Positions 61,441 through 64,000 of a stretch of 64,000 bases of DNA are shown here, one piece after another. Under the pieces are notes generated by a model, which saw only the letters and a program-made list of their open reading frames with translations, ran no database searches and was not told where the DNA came from. Each line of letters begins with the position of its first letter. The first letter of the stretch is position 1. The DNA comes from Macrococcoides bohemicum (GTDB lineage: Bacteria; Bacillota; Bacilli; Staphylococcales; Staphylococcaceae), in NCBI RefSeq assembly GCF_003259675.1, contig NZ_PZJG01000003.1:1-64000 (forward strand), read 5' to 3'. The position numbers were made by a program, and so were the translations under genes.

Positions 61441-63510
61441 TTATTCTCCGGCCCCCGTATTCACAAGTGCGAATGGATACACAGCTTTTGCATGAACTAA
61501 AAGTTTTGATGCAACGACTGTCATCGTCCAGCGTGTATTAACGGTATCGTCAATGAGTAGTATGTGTTTGTCTTTTAATAAATCTTCGTTTTGAATAGCA
61601 ATGGTTTCCTCTACATTTCGTTCCTGCACAATTGAGTTATGCATCTCGCTTTGTTTGTTACCCGGCTTTATTTTTACGACTGCATCGATATATTCGATAT
61701 GGTTAGACTCAGCTACAGCTTGTGCAAGTTTGTTAGTGAGCTTAGGTCGTCTAAGACTTGGAACTGCTACGATAGCATCAATCTGATGTTCTAGTATCAT
61801 GTCTTTAAGGAATTGACTAATCTGTGTTGTCGTCTGTTCTGAGAACTGATTGATATCACGTTCATACATAAATTTACGACCAACTGGTGAGTATGCATCG
61901 GTTGTATACGTCCATCCTGTATTAAATTGTAATGATTCATCAATCTTTTTATTATTCGACCAGCGTTTACGTGGTGAGATTTCTCCGTGCAGTTTATTTT
62001 TATACTGGCTTGCGATAGATATCATTGGATGATTTTTATCTATGGTTATGAATTCACGATTTCTGCAATGTGCACAAATACCACACTTTTCCTGTTTGTC
62101 TGGTGCATCAAGTTCATCGGCGATATACTTCATATAACAACCGTCGTAATTGATAAATCGCTTTAAATGCTCGAGTTCCTGTAAACGTGTTACGTTTAAC
62201 TGCTGCTGTAATTGTGCATTCTCTTCAGCATTAAAGTGTTTATCTGGATTAATGACGTATTTTCGCTTATCCATTAATATATATTCATGGACGAATAAGT
62301 ATTTAAGTACCGACCCAAGCTTTGTGACATTCATATTGAAGTGAGGCAGAATATCGTTTCTGGACATACCTTCAGGATGCTGGCTAATGAGTGTTAATAT
62401 TTCAGATAGTAATTTTGGGTCTTTATTCGCACCTTCTATAAATGCGTTGATGATAGCTTCATCTTCATCACCATGAAGTAGAATTGCAAGTGCAGGTTTA
62501 CCATTACGTCCTGCACGTCCAATCTGTTGATAATATGAGATTAAGTTTTGTGGCAGCTGGAAATGAATAACGAATCCGATATTTGATTTATCGTACCCCA
62601 TACCAAGCTTCACTGTCGCAACAATCACTCTGAAGTCACCGTTATGAAATGCTTCAAGTGTAGTCTCTGTAGTATCTTCTCCGAATGCATTCTGCATGCC
62701 TGAATAATAAGGAGCGGCCGAGATACCTTGTTCAATTAAGAACTGTGTAACAGATTCACACTCTTTCTTTGTAAGACAATAGATAATACCTTGTTCTTTG
62801 TTCAGAAAAGGATGTTCTGTGAGTGAAGCTGCTAAGAAAGCAAGTCGTTCCGCTTTCGATTGCGCTGGATTCACTTGAATCGAAATATTTGAACGGATTA
62901 AATCACCACGGAATACCTGGAGATTTCCGAGTTGCGATTTAATATCTTCAATGACACGATCGTTTGCTGTTGCAGTTGTACCAAGAATTGCGATTGAGTC
63001 TGGTAAATCTTTAACGAGGTTCACAATACGCTGATAATCAGGTCTGAAGTCATGCCCCCAGTCTGAAATAGAGTGTGCTTCGTCTACTACAATAAGCTCG
63101 ATATCATTCACTTGTGATAATGCTTCAATAAATCTTGCATCAGATAATTTCTCGGGAGAAACGATAATGGCATCAACCGCACTGAGACGAGCATAAATAT
63201 CATCCCATTCATCTTTGTTGTTACTATTGATCGTAACGACATCTAAACCGAGTTTAGCAGCAGCATCAATTTGGTTATGCATTAAAGCAAGTAAAGGACT
63301 GATGATAACAGCTGGACCACTACCATTTTCTCGTAATAACTTGGTAGCAATGAAGTATACAATTGATTTCCCCCAGCCCGTCTTTTGAATCACCAGCGTC
63401 TTCTGTTTATTTACTACTGCTAATATTGCTTCCAGCTGACCTTCTCGAAAGTTAGCTTCAGCTCCGTATGTTTCATGTAACATCTCTATCGCGCGCTGTT
63501 TGAAATCCAT
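61441..63510 (-). CDS. RecQ-family helicase fused to a phosphoribosyltransferase-like domain
   Basis: 689 residues. RecQ core: FREGQLEAI (motif 0), Walker A QKTGWGKSIVY (42-52), DEAH box VVDEAHSISDWGHDFR, SAT motif GTTATAND, motif VI QQIGRAGRNGKPA, and a zinc-binding CGICAHC after the helicase core. The last ~170 residues read as a type I phosphoribosyltransferase: DAIVAVPSLRRPKLTNKLAQ and the PRPP-loop signature HILLIDDTVNTRWTMTVVA. A RecQ-PRTase fusion of this kind is not the housekeeping RecQ with HRDC. Probably repair or phage conflict. RBS GGAGGT. Confidence 0.88.
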   Translation of the reverse strand: MDFKQRAIEMLHETYGAEANFREGQLEAILAVVNKQKTLVIQKTGWGKSIVYFIATKLLRENGSGPAVIISPLLALMHNQIDAAAKLGLDVVTINSNNKDEWDDIYARLSAVDAIIVSPEKLSDARFIEALSQVNDIELIVVDEAHSISDWGHDFRPDYQRIVNLVKDLPDSIAILGTTATANDRVIEDIKSQLGNLQVFRGDLIRSNISIQVNPAQSKAERLAFLAASLTEHPFLNKEQGIIYCLTKKECESVTQFLIEQGISAAPYYSGMQNAFGEDTTETTLEAFHNGDFRVIVATVKLGMGYDKSNIGFVIHFQLPQNLISYYQQIGRAGRNGKPALAILLHGDEDEAIINAFIEGANKDPKLLSEILTLISQHPEGMSRNDILPHFNMNVTKLGSVLKYLFVHEYILMDKRKYVINPDKHFNAEENAQLQQQLNVTRLQELEHLKRFINYDGCYMKYIADELDAPDKQEKCGICAHCRNREFITIDKNHPMISIASQYKNKLHGEISPRKRWSNNKKIDESLQFNTGWTYTTDAYSPVGRKFMYERDINQFSEQTTTQISQFLKDMILEHQIDAIVAVPSLRRPKLTNKLAQAVAESNHIEYIDAVVKIKPGNKQSEMHNSIVQERNVEETIAIQNEDLLKDKHILLIDDTVNTRWTMTVVASKLLVHAKAVYPFALVNTGAGE

Positions 63511-63715
63511 TTAGGTGACCTCCGTAGTTAATGATATTTATATTATAACATTTGTGATATTTGATTTTGTTTGTGCAGCCATTGTAGAGATTGAGTATAC
63601 AGAATTTATGGAAATTAATATTTTAATTTTTATTAATAATAATATAATTTTAAATCGTCTAATTAATATTTATAAGATATAATTACACTAAATAATATAT
63701 GAATCGAGGACGAAG

Positions 63716-64000
63716 ATGAGAAAATTAGTATCTATTATAGGCGTTACGATAATCATGCTTGCAGGTTGTGGAGAGGAAGAAGTCAAAGAAAAAGGTGCAA
63801 CAAAGATAGAAAGCAATACAACTTCAAATAGTGATACGTCGAATCAAAAAACATCGAATAGTCAAACGAAAGAAAAATCTGAACAAAAAGAAATCGTTGA
63901 ACAAACTACTGAAAATAAAGAAACAGTTGAAACGACAACTGAAGGAAAGGCATTAGAACAAAGTAACAACTACTCAAAAAGAGAGTTTACTCAGGAAGAA
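63716..64000 (+). CDS. Lipoprotein, 5' part only (runs off the window)
   Basis: First 95 residues of an exported protein. Lipobox MLAGCG predicts a lipid anchor, followed by a long Ser/Thr/Glu/Lys linker (TTSNSDTSNQKTSNSQTKEK, VEQTTENKETVETTTEGK). Layout resembles the lipoprotein at 12968. RBS CGAGGACG. The region 63511-63715 before it is AT-rich and shows no other gene. Confidence 0.7.
   Translation, partial: MRKLVSIIGVTIIMLAGCGEEEVKEKGATKIESNTTSNSDTSNQKTSNSQTKEKSEQKEIVEQTTENKETVETTTEGKALEQSNNYSKREFTQEE

Overview
The window is low-GC Firmicutes DNA from the family Staphylococcaceae. The rocF / cdaA-cdaR-glmM / glmS order, a FarE/FarR-like pair, lactate/malate:quinone oxidoreductase and a staphylococcal malEFG-oxidoreductase-isomerase locus all have Staphylococcus aureus counterparts. 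The accessory content (own family of small secreted proteins, GltS, Ugp-like operon) does not look like S. aureus; a Macrococcus-like genome is my best guess, made from recall and not from a search.

Layout. 1-872: end of an rRNA operon (23S 3' end, 5S) with six tRNAs (Asn, Glu, Val, Tyr, Gln, Lys). 1043-9600: core block: arginase, an ArsR-type regulator, an XRE-TPR regulator, the c-di-AMP/cell wall operon cdaA-cdaR-glmM, then glmS behind a glmS ribozyme. 9676-23975: variable region with glycerate kinase, CPBP protease, a repeat lipoprotein, a lone Z1 ATPase, a FarE/FarR-like efflux pair, an HhH-GPD glycosylase, and four genes plus one fragment of a paralogous family of small, mostly secreted proteins. 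24167-31895: very AT-rich defence island: a DUF262/DUF1524 nuclease divergent from a three-gene overlapping operon led by a GHKL ATPase, then a DUF2075 nuclease-helicase divergent from a MazG-like pyrophosphohydrolase. Its right edge runs into a 5'-truncated Ig-like surface protein gene.

32813-37377: quinone oxidoreductase with a tiny membrane peptide gene, galM behind a sugar-porter remnant, and an ornithine cyclodeaminase-like gene behind the tail of a broken MHS transporter. 37471-48202: ten-gene disaccharide operon (ABC uptake, LacI regulator, ThuA, two Gfo/Idh/MocA dehydrogenases, a TIM-barrel isomerase, ATPase, GH13 glucosidase), with two LacI/cre-type palindromes at its promoter. 48220-50652: DUF2188 protein, ABM monooxygenase, HutG remnant, GltS. 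50801-57854: DeoR regulator and a Ugp-like ABC operon that carries a PHP phosphoesterase and a HAD phosphatase, suggesting uptake and dephosphorylation of an organophosphate.

57881-64000: a deleted IS1182-like element, a ribokinase pseudogene, small hypotheticals, a PfkB kinase, a LysM peptidoglycan hydrolase, a RecQ helicase fused to a phosphoribosyltransferase-like domain, and the start of a lipoprotein. Gene remnants (15929, 31902, 35046, 37156, 49186, 58787) mark sites where this chromosome has been rearranged. No CRISPR array, intact transposase or prophage was seen.
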